DNA from: Echinicola strongylocentroti | Lineage (GTDB): Bacteria > Bacteroidota > Bacteroidia > Cytophagales > Cyclobacteriaceae | Reading direction: 5' to 3' | DNA: 64,000 bases | Assembly: GCF_003260975.1 (NCBI RefSeq) | Contig: NZ_CP030041.1 | Location: forward strand, 2,651,001 to 2,715,000 | Part shown: positions 9,102 through 19,076 of the stretch, piece after piece | Layout of the letters: each line of letters begins with the position of its first letter | How positions within the stretch are numbered: position 1 is the stretch's first letter | The notes under the pieces: model-generated | What the model was told of the DNA's origin: nothing | Databases searched by the model: none | The model's input: only the letters and a program-made list of their open reading frames with translations | Position numbers and translations under genes: made by a program

Positions 9102-10532
9102 TCAATTCACATCCCACCATAATTTGGTATCTAGGCCATCTTCCCCTTGCCTGGCAACAGCCTCGGAATAATTGGCCTCATTCAAATCGCGCTCCGTTGT
9201 CGGATAGGCTTGTCGAACGGGAATCTGCTCACTTTCATTCAGGGCATCAGGCGCTGGAGTCAATGCCGGATAATCCAACCTTCTCCATTCTGCCCATGAT
9301 TCAAATCCTTGCAAAAACAAGGCTGCCCACTTTTGATTACCAATAGACATATAAGGGTTCGTACTATCATACATCACTTCTGGCTGGGCGATATATGCAT
9401 CATAAGTAGCCTGATCAAATACGCCCCATTGTTCAAAGGAAGCCTGGATGGCCTCATAGTAAAGATCTTCGGCAGACTCGCCGATCCATCCACGCTCTGC
9501 TCCTTCTGCCAAAGAAAACAATAACTGGGCCCTGGTAATGATCGGCAAAGCAGCATCCTGCTGTCTTGTCACGCTCCCCAGGTAAGACACCTCATCATTG
9601 GTAACTTCACCGGCCACCGCATTACTGATTCCATAAGGCATCCCCTCGATAGTACCTGTTGCTGCGGCAGGATCCGCATACACTGATAACCTTGGATCTC
9701 CCAATGGCTTCATAAAGTCTACCATGGTACTGCTGATCACATGATCCACCCGAGTAAGGAATCTCGCATACCAAGGGTTTTGATTATTGGTAGCATTCAA
9801 ATACGGATACATCAGATCTGCTTCCAACACACCAGCCTCGTAGGCGGCCACGAATTCGGCCTCCGCTTTGGCAGGATCCACATCACTGATACGCAATGCC
9901 AAAATCAAACGAAGGGAATTGGCAAATTGCTGCCAACGATCCATATCTCCTCCAAAAATAAAATCCCCTTCCACAGGCGTACCTCCGTCCATTTGGCCGA
10001 CCGCCTCTGTCAATTCAGTAAACAGCGAATAATAGATTGCTTCTTGTGTGTCATAGGCAGGGGACAAGTCATCATCCCCTTGAAGTGCTTCTGAATAAGG
10101 AAGCTCTCCCCACCTGTCGGTCACAACTGCATAGAAGTATGCTTTCATGATTCTCGCCACAGCGATCTGGTTGGCATTGCTTCCTGCTGCCGTCATGTCT
10201 CCCTTGGTCGCCTCATCAGTATTCAGATCGATGATGCGTTGCAAGTCAAATAACGGCCCGGAATAGTATCCATTAAAATCAAAGTAGATCGTCTGGTACC
10301 TAGACCCTTCCGTATATTGTTTTTGCGAAATATGCTGAACATACAGCACGCTGGTCTCGTTTCCAATCACATCGGAAACGGAGCGTTCTGCATCTGTCAA
10401 CAAACTAGAGGTCAATGGCGAAGACGGCCGATTAGGATCCACATTAATATCCCCAAAGTCCCCACAACCAGTTGAAACCATCATCAAGCCAACTGCCAAT
10501 CCTGTATTTATCTTATTTATTAATCTTCTCAT
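9102..10532 (-). CDS. SusD/RagB-like outer-membrane lipoprotein, second copy
   Basis: This 476-residue lipoprotein is the partner of the second SusC. The signal peptide ends in a lipobox-like STGC, and the mature protein opens with the family-typical FGDINVDPNRP. The C-terminal part has WAALFLQGFESWAEWRR, matching the equivalent segment of the other SusD copy in this window; the two are clear paralogues but well diverged elsewhere. It starts 12 bp after the SusC stop. It should bind the substrate at the cell surface and cap the transporter barrel. The substrate remains unknown. Confidence 0.9.
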   Translation of the reverse strand: MRRLINKINTGLAVGLMMVSTGCGDFGDINVDPNRPSSPLTSSLLTDAERSVSDVIGNETSVLYVQHISQKQYTEGSRYQTIYFDFNGYYSGPLFDLQRIIDLNTDEATKGDMTAAGSNANQIAVARIMKAYFYAVVTDRWGELPYSEALQGDDDLSPAYDTQEAIYYSLFTELTEAVGQMDGGTPVEGDFIFGGDMDRWQQFANSLRLILALRISDVDPAKAEAEFVAAYEAGVLEADLMYPYLNATNNQNPWYARFLTRVDHVISSTMVDFMKPLGDPRLSVYADPAAATGTIEGMPYGISNAVAGEVTNDEVSYLGSVTRQQDAALPIITRAQLLFSLAEGAERGWIGESAEDLYYEAIQASFEQWGVFDQATYDAYIAQPEVMYDSTNPYMSIGNQKWAALFLQGFESWAEWRRLDYPALTPAPDALNESEQIPVRQAYPTTERDLNEANYSEAVARQGEDGLDTKLWWDVN

Positions 10533-10544
10533 AGTTTCTGCAAA

Positions 10545-13500
10545 TTAAAGTACGACACGAATGTTAAACCCATAAGACCTTACCCCTGGCAATAGGCCTG
10601 CCTCGAAATATGAATAACCATTGCCACCGGCAGCAAACTCAGACGGATCCAGTCCATCCACGTTGGAATGGATTAACCATAGGTTTTTGGCGATAAAAGC
10701 CACATTGGCAGAATGGATGGGCCACTTTGCCAGCAGTTTACTTGGCAAAGTGTAGCCCAACCTCACCTCTCTCAACTTCACATATGAAGCATCGTAAATG
10801 TACTCCTCGTGAACGCCGAACAGTCCTTTGTAGTGCTCTGATGGATCTACATAAATGGTCTGAACCCCTTCTCCTTCTACTACTCCTGTCACTGGAATAC
10901 CTCCTCCTTGATCTACCGGATCACGTTTTGGATTACCCAAATCGTTCAGACCGGCAGTTTCTGCAGCTAGACCAGAATAAGGCAGGAACATTTTGGTCAC
11001 CGAATAAAATTGTCCCCCTTTCTGAAAGTCCAAGAATGCCGTCAAGTCAAAGTTCTTGTAAGTAAATGTATTTCTGAATCCACCGGTAAAATCAGGCAAT
11101 ACCGTTCCCAGTTCCTGGTTTTGATTCTTCACGTAGCTGCCGTCATCATTGATCACAGGCAGGCCTGTCTCCTCATCATAGGTATATCCTGTACCGATCA
11201 GCGTACCCCAGGGCTCACCCACTTTGGCGTTTAGGGTCATCCCCCAATATGCGGACTGTAGCTGACGGTTTTCCTGATCCTGATATAGCTCGATGACCTC
11301 ATTGGTATTTCTCGCAAAATTCAGGTTCATATCCCAAGTAAAATCTTGGTTGGTAACAGGTGTAGCCGTTAACATCACTTCTACCCCTTCACTACGGATA
11401 TTTCCCGCATTTACCTTGGCCTCTGTAATCCCACTAGAACCAGGTACGGTCAAATCTATAATTTGATCTTTGTTGTCATTTCTATAATAGGTCACATCCA
11501 GTCCCAGTCTTCTCTGAAGAAACCTCAGGTCCACTCCCGCTTCGTAAGATGATGAAAGTGCCGGACGTAAGTTAGGGTTTGGATAGGTGTTTGGCACAGT
11601 CAATGCTGGCAATGACCCATATGGCGTACCCACATTATATACTTGGGCAATATCATAAGCTGATACATCAGAGCCCACCTGCGCATAACTCAACCTCAGC
11701 TTACCGAAGTTCAGGAAATTCGTGTTGCCCATCAGCTCAGTAAAGACAAAACTGGTAGAGATCGACGGATAGAAATAACTGTTATTGTTTTCCGGAAGTG
11801 CTGATGACCAATCATTCCTAGCTGTCAAATCAAGGAAAATGGTACTCATATAGCCTAGCGACAAGCTGCCGTATACACTTCGAACGGTTTTTTCACTATA
11901 GAAATTGGATACATCAGGACGGTCGATAGAAGCATCTATATTATAGAAGCCGGGTACCGACAGCCCTCCTTCGGTTTGCTCACCCATGGTGTCATAGAAG
12001 TTTCTTCTGATATTACCACCGGCATTGGCCACGACAGAGAAGCCGCCAAAATTCTTGTCATACTGAGCAAGGACCTCATAATTATCCTCTCTTCCGATTC
12101 GGGTACTCACATAGTATTCATCCAAATCCAAACCACCCGATGCCACTCGCTCTTCGATTTTTTGGTTAAAGAAATCTGTCCTGGCAAAACCAGACACGCT
12201 AAAGTTCTCTGTAAAGTCATACGTCAAACCAAAGTTACCGTATACACGGTCCCTCTTATCGTTTGGTGCATTTTCATAGGCTTCATAATATGGATTGTCC
12301 CAGTAGAGTGGACGGGTATTGCTCGGAGAGCGAATATTCCAAGTCCGGTAAGTACCATCTGGGTTTTTGTAATTTTCAAGCCTGTCCATATCCAGTTGCC
12401 GTTGAAACCACTGGTTAAAGGAGTTCACCGGATTTCTGCCCGTATAACCTGAAGCAGGCCGCCCCTGCCCTTGGGTACTGGTGAAGTTAAAGTTCAAGCT
12501 AGCTTTAAGCTTGTCTGTCAGCATCGTACTTCCGTTAAAGGAAACATTGTTTTTAAGCAATTCAGACCCAGGCATTACCCCTTTCTGATCGATATGGTTC
12601 AGCGACAGCCTGAACAACGTTTCCTCATCACCTCCTGACAGCGCAACGCCCGTATTCATGGTCACACCTGTCTCGAAAAAGTCCCTTACATTATTTTCAT
12701 TTGGTAAAAGCGGACGTAACTCGCCAAAGCTCTCTCCCTCATACCAGCTGTCCCAATGTCTTACCATCTGACCTTCCATGCGCGGCCCCCAGCTTTCATC
12801 AGCGGCATAGTTTATCACTGGTTGACCATCAAATTCTGCCCAAGAAGCTGGATGGGTATCAGGGTTATACTCGAAAGAAGCCAACTCCTGGCTATAGCCC
12901 CCGGCATATTCATTTTGGTAATCCGGAAGGATATACACTTTTTCGAAAGTAGTACTGTGGTTGATCTCTACGCCGATACCTTTCCGTTCAGTACCTTTTT
13001 TGGTAGTAATGATGATCACTCCATTGGCAGCCCTATTCCCATAAAGTGCCGCTGCCGAAGGTCCTTTTAGGACAGAAATGGATTCGATATCATCTGGATT
13101 GATATCTGCGGCCAAGTTTCCGTAGTCCCTTCCCGAATAATCTTCATCGGGGGAAAAACTCCTATTCGAGATAGGGGTACCGTCCACCACAAAAAGCGGC
13201 GAACCACCGCTAAGGGAATTAATCCCTCTGAGACGGATGTTTTGAGAACCTCCAAGCGCAGCTCCGGAAGAACCGATCACCTGCACGCCGGCCACTTTAC
13301 CGGCAAGAGAGCCTACCACGTTGGCCTCCCGAACACTGGACAGCTTATCTCCATCCACACTCTGAATAGCATATCCCAGTGAGCTCTCATCTCGTGACAC
13401 GTTCAATGCCGTCACTACCACTTCATTCAGTGCTTTTACATCCGAAGTCATGACAACATCCACGACGCTGCGACCATCGATAGGCTCCTCTTCTGTAGCC

Positions 13501-13733
13501 ATCCCAATAAATGAAAACACCAACACCTCCCCATCATCAGGAAGCTCCAAGGAATACTGACCATCCAAATTGGTCACCGCTCCTTTGGTGGTTCCTTTTA
13601 CCAACACACTTACACCGGGTACTGGCTCCCCGTTTTCGGCCGAGGTAACCGTCCCTTTTACCGAAGATATCTGCGCAAAAGAAAATTGCGAAAATACCAA
13701 CAGTAACGCGAACAATAGTACATTTTTTTTCAT
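10545..13733 (-). CDS. SusC/RagA-family TonB-linked outer-membrane transporter, second copy
   Basis: This is the paralogue of the SusC at 5074-8295. The ATG at 13733 gives 1062 residues with the signal MKKNVLLFALLLVFSQFSFAQ; the frame is open 23 codons further upstream, but that part overlaps the leader and makes no signal peptide. Domain order is carboxypeptidase-D-like domain, plug (VVVTALNVSRDESS onward, with GNRAANGVIIITTKKG) and barrel. The last residue is Leu, not the usual Phe, which is unusual but seen in the family. Its SusD partner follows after 12 bp. Upstream lies a nearly 1-kb, very AT-rich non-coding region. Confidence 0.92.
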   Translation of the reverse strand: MKKNVLLFALLLVFSQFSFAQISSVKGTVTSAENGEPVPGVSVLVKGTTKGAVTNLDGQYSLELPDDGEVLVFSFIGMATEEEPIDGRSVVDVVMTSDVKALNEVVVTALNVSRDESSLGYAIQSVDGDKLSSVREANVVGSLAGKVAGVQVIGSSGAALGGSQNIRLRGINSLSGGSPLFVVDGTPISNRSFSPDEDYSGRDYGNLAADINPDDIESISVLKGPSAAALYGNRAANGVIIITTKKGTERKGIGVEINHSTTFEKVYILPDYQNEYAGGYSQELASFEYNPDTHPASWAEFDGQPVINYAADESWGPRMEGQMVRHWDSWYEGESFGELRPLLPNENNVRDFFETGVTMNTGVALSGGDEETLFRLSLNHIDQKGVMPGSELLKNNVSFNGSTMLTDKLKASLNFNFTSTQGQGRPASGYTGRNPVNSFNQWFQRQLDMDRLENYKNPDGTYRTWNIRSPSNTRPLYWDNPYYEAYENAPNDKRDRVYGNFGLTYDFTENFSVSGFARTDFFNQKIEERVASGGLDLDEYYVSTRIGREDNYEVLAQYDKNFGGFSVVANAGGNIRRNFYDTMGEQTEGGLSVPGFYNIDASIDRPDVSNFYSEKTVRSVYGSLSLGYMSTIFLDLTARNDWSSALPENNNSYFYPSISTSFVFTELMGNTNFLNFGKLRLSYAQVGSDVSAYDIAQVYNVGTPYGSLPALTVPNTYPNPNLRPALSSSYEAGVDLRFLQRRLGLDVTYYRNDNKDQIIDLTVPGSSGITEAKVNAGNIRSEGVEVMLTATPVTNQDFTWDMNLNFARNTNEVIELYQDQENRQLQSAYWGMTLNAKVGEPWGTLIGTGYTYDEETGLPVINDDGSYVKNQNQELGTVLPDFTGGFRNTFTYKNFDLTAFLDFQKGGQFYSVTKMFLPYSGLAAETAGLNDLGNPKRDPVDQGGGIPVTGVVEGEGVQTIYVDPSEHYKGLFGVHEEYIYDASYVKLREVRLGYTLPSKLLAKWPIHSANVAFIAKNLWLIHSNVDGLDPSEFAAGGNGYSYFEAGLLPGVRSYGFNIRVVL

Positions 13734-13756
13734 ATGCGATACGTTTGATTTTGGAG

Positions 13757-13763
13757 TAAAGTA
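13757..13763 (-). promoter_or_regulatory. Putative -7 box of susC operon 2
   Basis: On the minus strand TACTTTA lies in the block TCTACTTTACTCCAAAATCAAA, 23 bp before the ATG, at the same distance as the corresponding TACTTTG in the first susC leader. The two leaders are much more alike than the DNA further upstream. Confidence 0.35.
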
Positions 13764-14616
13764 GATGCAGCATCCCAAAAAACAAACAGCAGCATTTTTC
13801 AACTAAAATTTTTATTGAAAAAAAATAGACTTAATAAACTGTATTTCAAGTAATTATTACCTAGAAAAATATTTTCAATTTTTTTAACTTTTTTTATACA
13901 TCATATAATTATAGATACAGTAGTTAAATACTTAGTTTTTATAAAAAACAATAGCAGAACCTCTAACCAAGTTATATTTACAGAATTATAAATCCCTATT
14001 ACACTTTTATACATTATATATTACTAAACAATGTATCGATACCGTACAGTTTAACTATAAAATTAGGAATACTTAAAAATGACTAAAATCATAAAATTTG
14101 ATTTGAAATTTTATTTGTTATATTTATCATTATTCAAAATATTATCAATTTTTTTTAATAGGTATTTACAAAGACTTTATTTTTATTTATTTACATACTT
14201 TTGAAATTTTCAACTCTATTTTAAAACCTTATTTAAGGGTAAAAACATATATACTTAATATTTGATATAGTTTTTAAACCTATTTTTACAGTTTATACAT
14301 TATTGAAATATTATTTACAAAGTATTTTATAGTATTATTAACTCAATAAATGGCCATTGATTATAAACTCGATAAAAAACAATAGATACTTTTTTATTAC
14401 ATTTAATATTTATATTATTTTATTTAACAACGTAAAAAATTAATTTTTACTATAAAAACACAGTATCAACCATTTATAGACAAAACAGAAAAGAAAAATT
14501 AGAATGTAACAATAGAAACCCTAAGCTATTCATGACCAAACCCATCTAAGGCATTAGAAAATCTATTCTATACGGCGGGTAAAAAATACAATAATCGATA
14601 ACTAAGATTGAAGACA

Positions 14617-14664
14617 TAAAAAAACCTCATCAAAACACACCTGATAGCGCGCTCCAATGAGGTT
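14617..14664 (-). terminator. Terminator of the beta-propeller lipoprotein gene
   Basis: AACCTCAT (14623-14630) and ATGAGGTT (14657-14664) form an 8-bp stem around a 26-nt interior; on the minus strand a T-run follows. It lies about 100 bp after the stop codon. Confidence 0.6.
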
Positions 14665-14766
14665 CTAGTATAAAATATGTGTTAAATTATATCAACTATA
14701 TAATTATTTATAAAAATAAAAACTCAACATAGAAAATACAAAAATGCATCAACCACCTCAACATCA

Positions 14767-15657
14767 TTAATACTCCAATCTATATGCCGCCACCTTATCC
14801 TTCATAAAGGTAGGTACAAACACTAGGTTCTCTTCTTCCAAGTATCCAATATCTGCGGTATTTGACTTGTCATTTTTGGTATCAAGGAGCTTGGTTTCAT
14901 TGTCACCTTGGATGATCCATATTTCTCCCGCCCATCGGCTAGCCAAATAATTCCCATTGCCCAAAATAATAAGGCCGTCACCACCTGTCACTGTGCTGTT
15001 CAATACTTCATGCGTTCCATCAGCAGCATATTTTTTCAGTCCTGCGCCATCCAACCCATGCAACACACCGTCTTCATCTACGCGCAGACCATTGATATTT
15101 TCCTGCCCCTCTGCCAAAGTACTGATCTCACCATCTTCAAGCACATGGATCAATCCCTTTTCCATATCGGAGAAGTAAACCTTGTTACCATGTACATCTA
15201 TGTCATTTAGGAAGCTTGCTCCCTCTACGACATAGGTATTTATTATTTCACCTTTTTCAATATCGATTTCTACAATATCATCGATATCTGTCACATAGAG
15301 CTTTCCATCCAAGATTCCCATGCCTTTTGGCCCGTCCATACCAGTCACCCATTCACGTTCCAATATTTCACCATCTTTCGAAATGATAGATATAAAACCT
15401 TCGCCGTCATGGTCGCGGGCATCACCATCAATATTTGCGACATAAATGGTTCCTGTCGAAGGATCCACCAAAACGGACTCACAGGTCGTCAACTCAGCAG
15501 GAGTTTCCCATACAAGGGTCAGGGAAGGCTCCACCACCTCCTCTTCCACCACGACCACCTCTTCCTGAGCCTGCTCTTTATTTTCACTACCTCCACATTG
15601 CCAATAAAGCATGGGAGCAACGGTCATAAGCAATAATACTCGATTGTGTTTTTTCAT
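14767..15657 (-). CDS. Lipoprotein with SMP-30/NHL-like beta-propeller repeats
   Basis: This 296-residue lipoprotein has a signal peptide ending at YWQC, an acidic linker (residues about 26-45, rich in E and V), then repeated beta-propeller blades of the SMP-30/gluconolactonase or NHL kind, seen as recurring units such as GTIYVAN, GKLYVTD, NKVYFSD and DEDGVLHG. It should be exported and anchored to a membrane, probably the outer one. Catalytic metal ligands of gluconolactonase cannot be assigned with confidence, so it may be a binding or scaffold protein. It is divergent from the M19 dipeptidase, with about 200 bp between the starts, and sits upstream of the second susC operon. Confidence 0.7.
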   Translation of the reverse strand: MKKHNRVLLLMTVAPMLYWQCGGSENKEQAQEEVVVVEEEVVEPSLTLVWETPAELTTCESVLVDPSTGTIYVANIDGDARDHDGEGFISIISKDGEILEREWVTGMDGPKGMGILDGKLYVTDIDDIVEIDIEKGEIINTYVVEGASFLNDIDVHGNKVYFSDMEKGLIHVLEDGEISTLAEGQENINGLRVDEDGVLHGLDGAGLKKYAADGTHEVLNSTVTGGDGLIILGNGNYLASRWAGEIWIIQGDNETKLLDTKNDKSNTADIGYLEEENLVFVPTFMKDKVAAYRLEY

Positions 15658-15856
15658 ATCCAGTGTTTTTATGGTTAGTGTAAATACAAGAATCTTTTAC
15701 TAAAATTAGTAAATTTTCATACCTTTTAATAAGTTTTGCCTTCTCCTATTATAAACAGATAGACGAATATTTGTTTAAACCCATTTTATACCGCTAATCA
15801 TTATCTTTTCGGAACCTAACGGGTTTTGCTATACCTTATCTATAAAAATCATTTGT

Positions 15857-17110
15857 ATGAAAAAATTATTTCTACCAAAAGTCAGCTCTTTACTGCTATT
15901 AGCAGCACTGAGCTGTAACGAAAAACCCACCCAAGTAGATTACACCACGCTTTCTGACGAAGCTAGACTGGAAGCAGCCAAAGAAATCGCCCATGAGACC
16001 ATCATGGTGGATGGGCATGTCGACCTGCCCTACCGTATGAAAGTAGGAGGCTTCACGCTCCAACGTGAAATCCTGGATGTTTCTGAAAGAACAGACGGTG
16101 GAAACTTTGATTTCCCAAGGGCCAAGGAAGGCGGATTGGACGCTCCCTTTATGTCCATCTACCTGCCTGCCCGTTACCAACAAACCGGTGGTGCAAAAAC
16201 CTTGGCCGATTCGCTCATCCTGATGACCAAGCGCCTGGCAGAGACATGGCCTGAGAAATTTGCCATGGCCAACAGCCCTGATGATATCGAAGCCAATTTC
16301 AAAGCGGGAAAAATCTCTCTCCCCATGGGCATGGAGAACGGCGCAGGTATCGAAGACGACATCAACAATGTAGCCTACTTTCATGAAAAAGGCATTCGCT
16401 ACATCACGCTTACCCATGGTAAGGACAACCTCATAGGCGATTCCTCCTACGATACCAGCAGGACTCACGGCGGACTCACCACATTTGGTGAGCAGGTAGT
16501 GAAAGAAATGAACCGTGTCGGCATCATGGTGGACATCTCGCATGTCTCTGACGACACATTTTATGACGTCATGAAACTAACGGATGTACCCGTCATTGCC
16601 TCCCACAGCTCATGTAGAAAATACACCCCGGGATTTGAGCGGAACATGGATGATGAAATGATCAAGCTGCTCGGAAAGAAAAAAGGCGTCATCATGATCA
16701 ACTTTGGCGGAAGCTTCATTGACGGAGACTATAATGAAAGAACTGCTGAAGTGCGCGAGCACATCGTCAACTGGCTGGCAAAAAACGAACTTAGCCGCTC
16801 GGACTCCGCAGCTCAAGTATACATCAAAAAGTACGTTGCTGAGCATAACGTCTTTCCGGACGTAACCCTCGTCGCAGATCATATTGATCATGTCGTAAAG
16901 ATCGCAGGCATTGACCATGTAGGTCTGGGATCGGATTTTGATGGAGTAGGTGACTCCCTGCCCAATGGCCTTAAAGATGTCTCGATGTACCCTAACTTGA
17001 TTGCTGAATTGCTCAAGAGGGGTTACAGCAAAGACGATGTCGAAAAAATCTGCTACAAAAATGTTTTCCGCGTGTGGCGAGCTGTAGAAACGGCTGCGGA
17101 AAACTCTTGA
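15857..17110 (+). CDS. Membrane dipeptidase, peptidase family M19 (lipoprotein)
   Basis: This 417-residue enzyme should be a zinc dipeptidase of the renal dipeptidase family acting on dipeptides in the periplasm or at the cell surface. The signal peptide ends in LAALSC, so Cys20 is likely lipidated. The metal and active-site residues are present: H54 and D56 (DGHVD), the bridging E160 (GMEN), H229 (ISHVSD), H250 (ASHSS), R262 and D360 (GSDFDGVG). Length is typical. It is divergent from the propeller lipoprotein and convergent with the M1 peptidase, giving two peptidases next to two SusC-SusD systems. Confidence 0.92.
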   Translation: MKKLFLPKVSSLLLLAALSCNEKPTQVDYTTLSDEARLEAAKEIAHETIMVDGHVDLPYRMKVGGFTLQREILDVSERTDGGNFDFPRAKEGGLDAPFMSIYLPARYQQTGGAKTLADSLILMTKRLAETWPEKFAMANSPDDIEANFKAGKISLPMGMENGAGIEDDINNVAYFHEKGIRYITLTHGKDNLIGDSSYDTSRTHGGLTTFGEQVVKEMNRVGIMVDISHVSDDTFYDVMKLTDVPVIASHSSCRKYTPGFERNMDDEMIKLLGKKKGVIMINFGGSFIDGDYNERTAEVREHIVNWLAKNELSRSDSAAQVYIKKYVAEHNVFPDVTLVADHIDHVVKIAGIDHVGLGSDFDGVGDSLPNGLKDVSMYPNLIAELLKRGYSKDDVEKICYKNVFRVWRAVETAAENS

Positions 17111-17127
17111 TCCTTCTTGATCTTTTT

Positions 17128-17164
17128 AGTCAGTCGATGGTCCACAGACGACCGTCGACTGACT
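17128..17164. terminator. 15-bp hairpin between convergent peptidase genes
   Basis: agtcagtcgatggtc (17128-17142) and gaccgtcgactgact (17150-17164) pair at 14 of 15 positions, the odd one being a G-U. There is no T-tract. It may end both transcripts or be a REP-like element; a shorter hairpin with similar words lies at 44688-44712. Confidence 0.5.
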
Positions 17165-17194
17165 ACTGATTATTACTGATTACCGCATCACCTA

Positions 17195-18814
17195 CTATTC
17201 ATCAAAAAGATACCAGCCATTGGGATCCACTACTATCTTTTCATCACTTTTAATCCTCACGGCATCTGAAGATAGCTCTACCACCTCTATACCATCGGAA
17301 GTTTTGATTTCTACGGGCAGGCTAAAATCGACATTGCTCAAACGAACATCATAGCGTCGTTTACGCTTCCGCTTCACCTTCAGCTTGGGCAACTTGGTAG
17401 AGTAAAGGTATATATCAAAAAAGCCCTCTAAGTCCTTCCCTGAATATTGCTCCGCAAAGTCCACAAAGTCTTTGGTGGTGACCTGATGAGTGTAGGTAAA
17501 CCTATCTTCCTGTAAGAAGGCCTTCAGCATAGGAAAGAACACCTCGTCCCCCATCACAAACCGAAGCGAGTGCATTACAAAAGCACCCTTCGTATAAATA
17601 TCAGGATGATAGGCCTCGGCACTGTTGATATTGTCCCCCTTTACCAATGGAGCCTCATTCTCAATTTGTTTTTTGGTGGCGGCAGCACGTTCAAGGTAGG
17701 CCTCCATGCCAGCATTTTTTTCATAATAGAGCAGGTCCCCGTAAGAGCAGATCCCTTCATGGATCCAAAAATCCTTCCAATCGCCCACAGACACCTTATT
17801 ACCCCACCACTCATGCCCCAATTCATGGTGCAGCAGCCTGTCAAAGGCAGTATCCCCTACTTTGGTATATTGAAAGTTATTGCCGTAGGCATTGATGGTC
17901 TGATGCTCCATCCCTAGATAGGGCGTCTCTACCACGGCTATTTTGTCCTTCGGAAAAGGATAGGGACCAAAGTACTTCTCTTGGGTCTGGACGCTATTTT
18001 CCAATACTCTTAGCAAGCCTGGTGCATTTTCCTTATGTTCGGTGAGGACATAAACCTCCATCGGAACCTTACTTCCATCTGTGGAAGTATATGCTTTTGT
18101 CAATTCATGAAAACGCCCCATCGTAAAATTCACATTATAATTACTGATGGGATAGGATGTCGCCCATTGGTAATAGCTATACCCAGAGCTAGTGGCCTGA
18201 TTCAATAAACGACCATTCGCTGCCACGAAATAAGGAAAAGGAACTTTAATATAAAGATCCACCCCATTGGATGCCTTGCTGGAGGGATGGTCCAGGCAGG
18301 GCATGAAAATCTTACCTCCCTCTCGCTGACAGGAAAGCCCCACCCAGTGATCACCATTGCTGTCTTCACTCCAGGTAAAACCTCCTGACCACGGTGGATT
18401 TTCAGCCACCGGTGGCCGACCTCTGTAGTAAATCTTCACCTGCTGCGAAAGGCTATCGGGATAAATATCCAAAATGTCATCATGATGTTCAAATCGCTGC
18501 ACCCTCCCGTTGCTTTCCACCTTGACCACTTCATAATTGGAGATGAGATCTAGACGAAGCGTATCCAAAGTCCCTAGTGGACGATAAGTCATTTCCATCA
18601 CGGCATTGATCCCCTTGATCTTAGGCAGGATCTCCAAGTCCAATGAATAATGGACTACTTCAAACTGTTCTTGCAGCGGATCCATCTCTCCTCCCCACGT
18701 CCAATCATCTTGTGCCAATGCATCACCTGCCAGGAGCAAAGAAACAACTGCTCCGGCCAGAAAACATTTTACACACTTTTCCCACCATTTGATTCCGAAT
18801 AACTCTCTTTTCAT
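17195..18814 (-). CDS. Peptidase family M1 metallopeptidase (aminopeptidase N-like), exported
   Basis: This 539-residue protein is a gluzincin with the M1 signature: HELGH at 330-334 and the third zinc ligand E353 (WIHEG), preceded by GMEH (301-304) in place of the classical GAMEN exopeptidase motif, a variant common in Bacteroidota. The N-terminus has a hydrophobic signal segment (about 15-35) ending near LAQ. It covers only the N-terminal beta domain and catalytic domain and lacks the large C-terminal domain of the 850-residue aminopeptidase N. It should remove residues from peptides outside the cytoplasm. It is convergent with the M19 dipeptidase. Confidence 0.9.
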   Translation of the reverse strand: MKRELFGIKWWEKCVKCFLAGAVVSLLLAGDALAQDDWTWGGEMDPLQEQFEVVHYSLDLEILPKIKGINAVMEMTYRPLGTLDTLRLDLISNYEVVKVESNGRVQRFEHHDDILDIYPDSLSQQVKIYYRGRPPVAENPPWSGGFTWSEDSNGDHWVGLSCQREGGKIFMPCLDHPSSKASNGVDLYIKVPFPYFVAANGRLLNQATSSGYSYYQWATSYPISNYNVNFTMGRFHELTKAYTSTDGSKVPMEVYVLTEHKENAPGLLRVLENSVQTQEKYFGPYPFPKDKIAVVETPYLGMEHQTINAYGNNFQYTKVGDTAFDRLLHHELGHEWWGNKVSVGDWKDFWIHEGICSYGDLLYYEKNAGMEAYLERAAATKKQIENEAPLVKGDNINSAEAYHPDIYTKGAFVMHSLRFVMGDEVFFPMLKAFLQEDRFTYTHQVTTKDFVDFAEQYSGKDLEGFFDIYLYSTKLPKLKVKRKRKRRYDVRLSNVDFSLPVEIKTSDGIEVVELSSDAVRIKSDEKIVVDPNGWYLFDE

Positions 18815-19076
18815 TGTCGCTGAAGTCGCCTTAAAGTAAAACTTAAAAGTAGAACGTTATTTACACATTACAAAACACTTTTGTCATGGCTGACAACACC
18901 AATTTTCAGCACTACCCACCTATATTCCCTAATATATTACTTTTACGGATTTATTTTAAAGGAAACGCAATAATTAAACCAACATTAATCCAATTATCAT
19001 TGGGAATACTGCTTATAAAGCTTATATTTATTGCGCTTGCAAGTCACAAAATTGCTTTTTGGCTTCTTTTTTTTTA

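Larger units (their letters stand above)
13734..14766. other. Very AT-rich 1-kb region upstream of susC operon 2
   Basis: No gene is seen. The DNA from about 13800 to 14600 is dominated by A and T runs, far poorer in GC than the coding DNA on both sides. It ends with the terminator of the lipoprotein gene at 14617-14664. It may be a regulatory or nucleoid-protein binding region; nothing more specific can be said. Confidence 0.6.

Noticed and set aside
11976..12452. 158-residue antisense frame in the second susC
   Set aside because: It is a shadow of the SusC barrel coding sequence.
13734..13802. Longer N-terminus of the second SusC (start at 13802)
   Set aside because: The extra 23 residues spoil the signal peptide and overlap the shared leader and promoter-like box; ATG 13733 fits better.
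15899..16543. Long antisense frame (214 residues) in the M19 gene
   Set aside because: The plus strand encodes a complete dipeptidase with all active-site residues; the opposite frame is a shadow.
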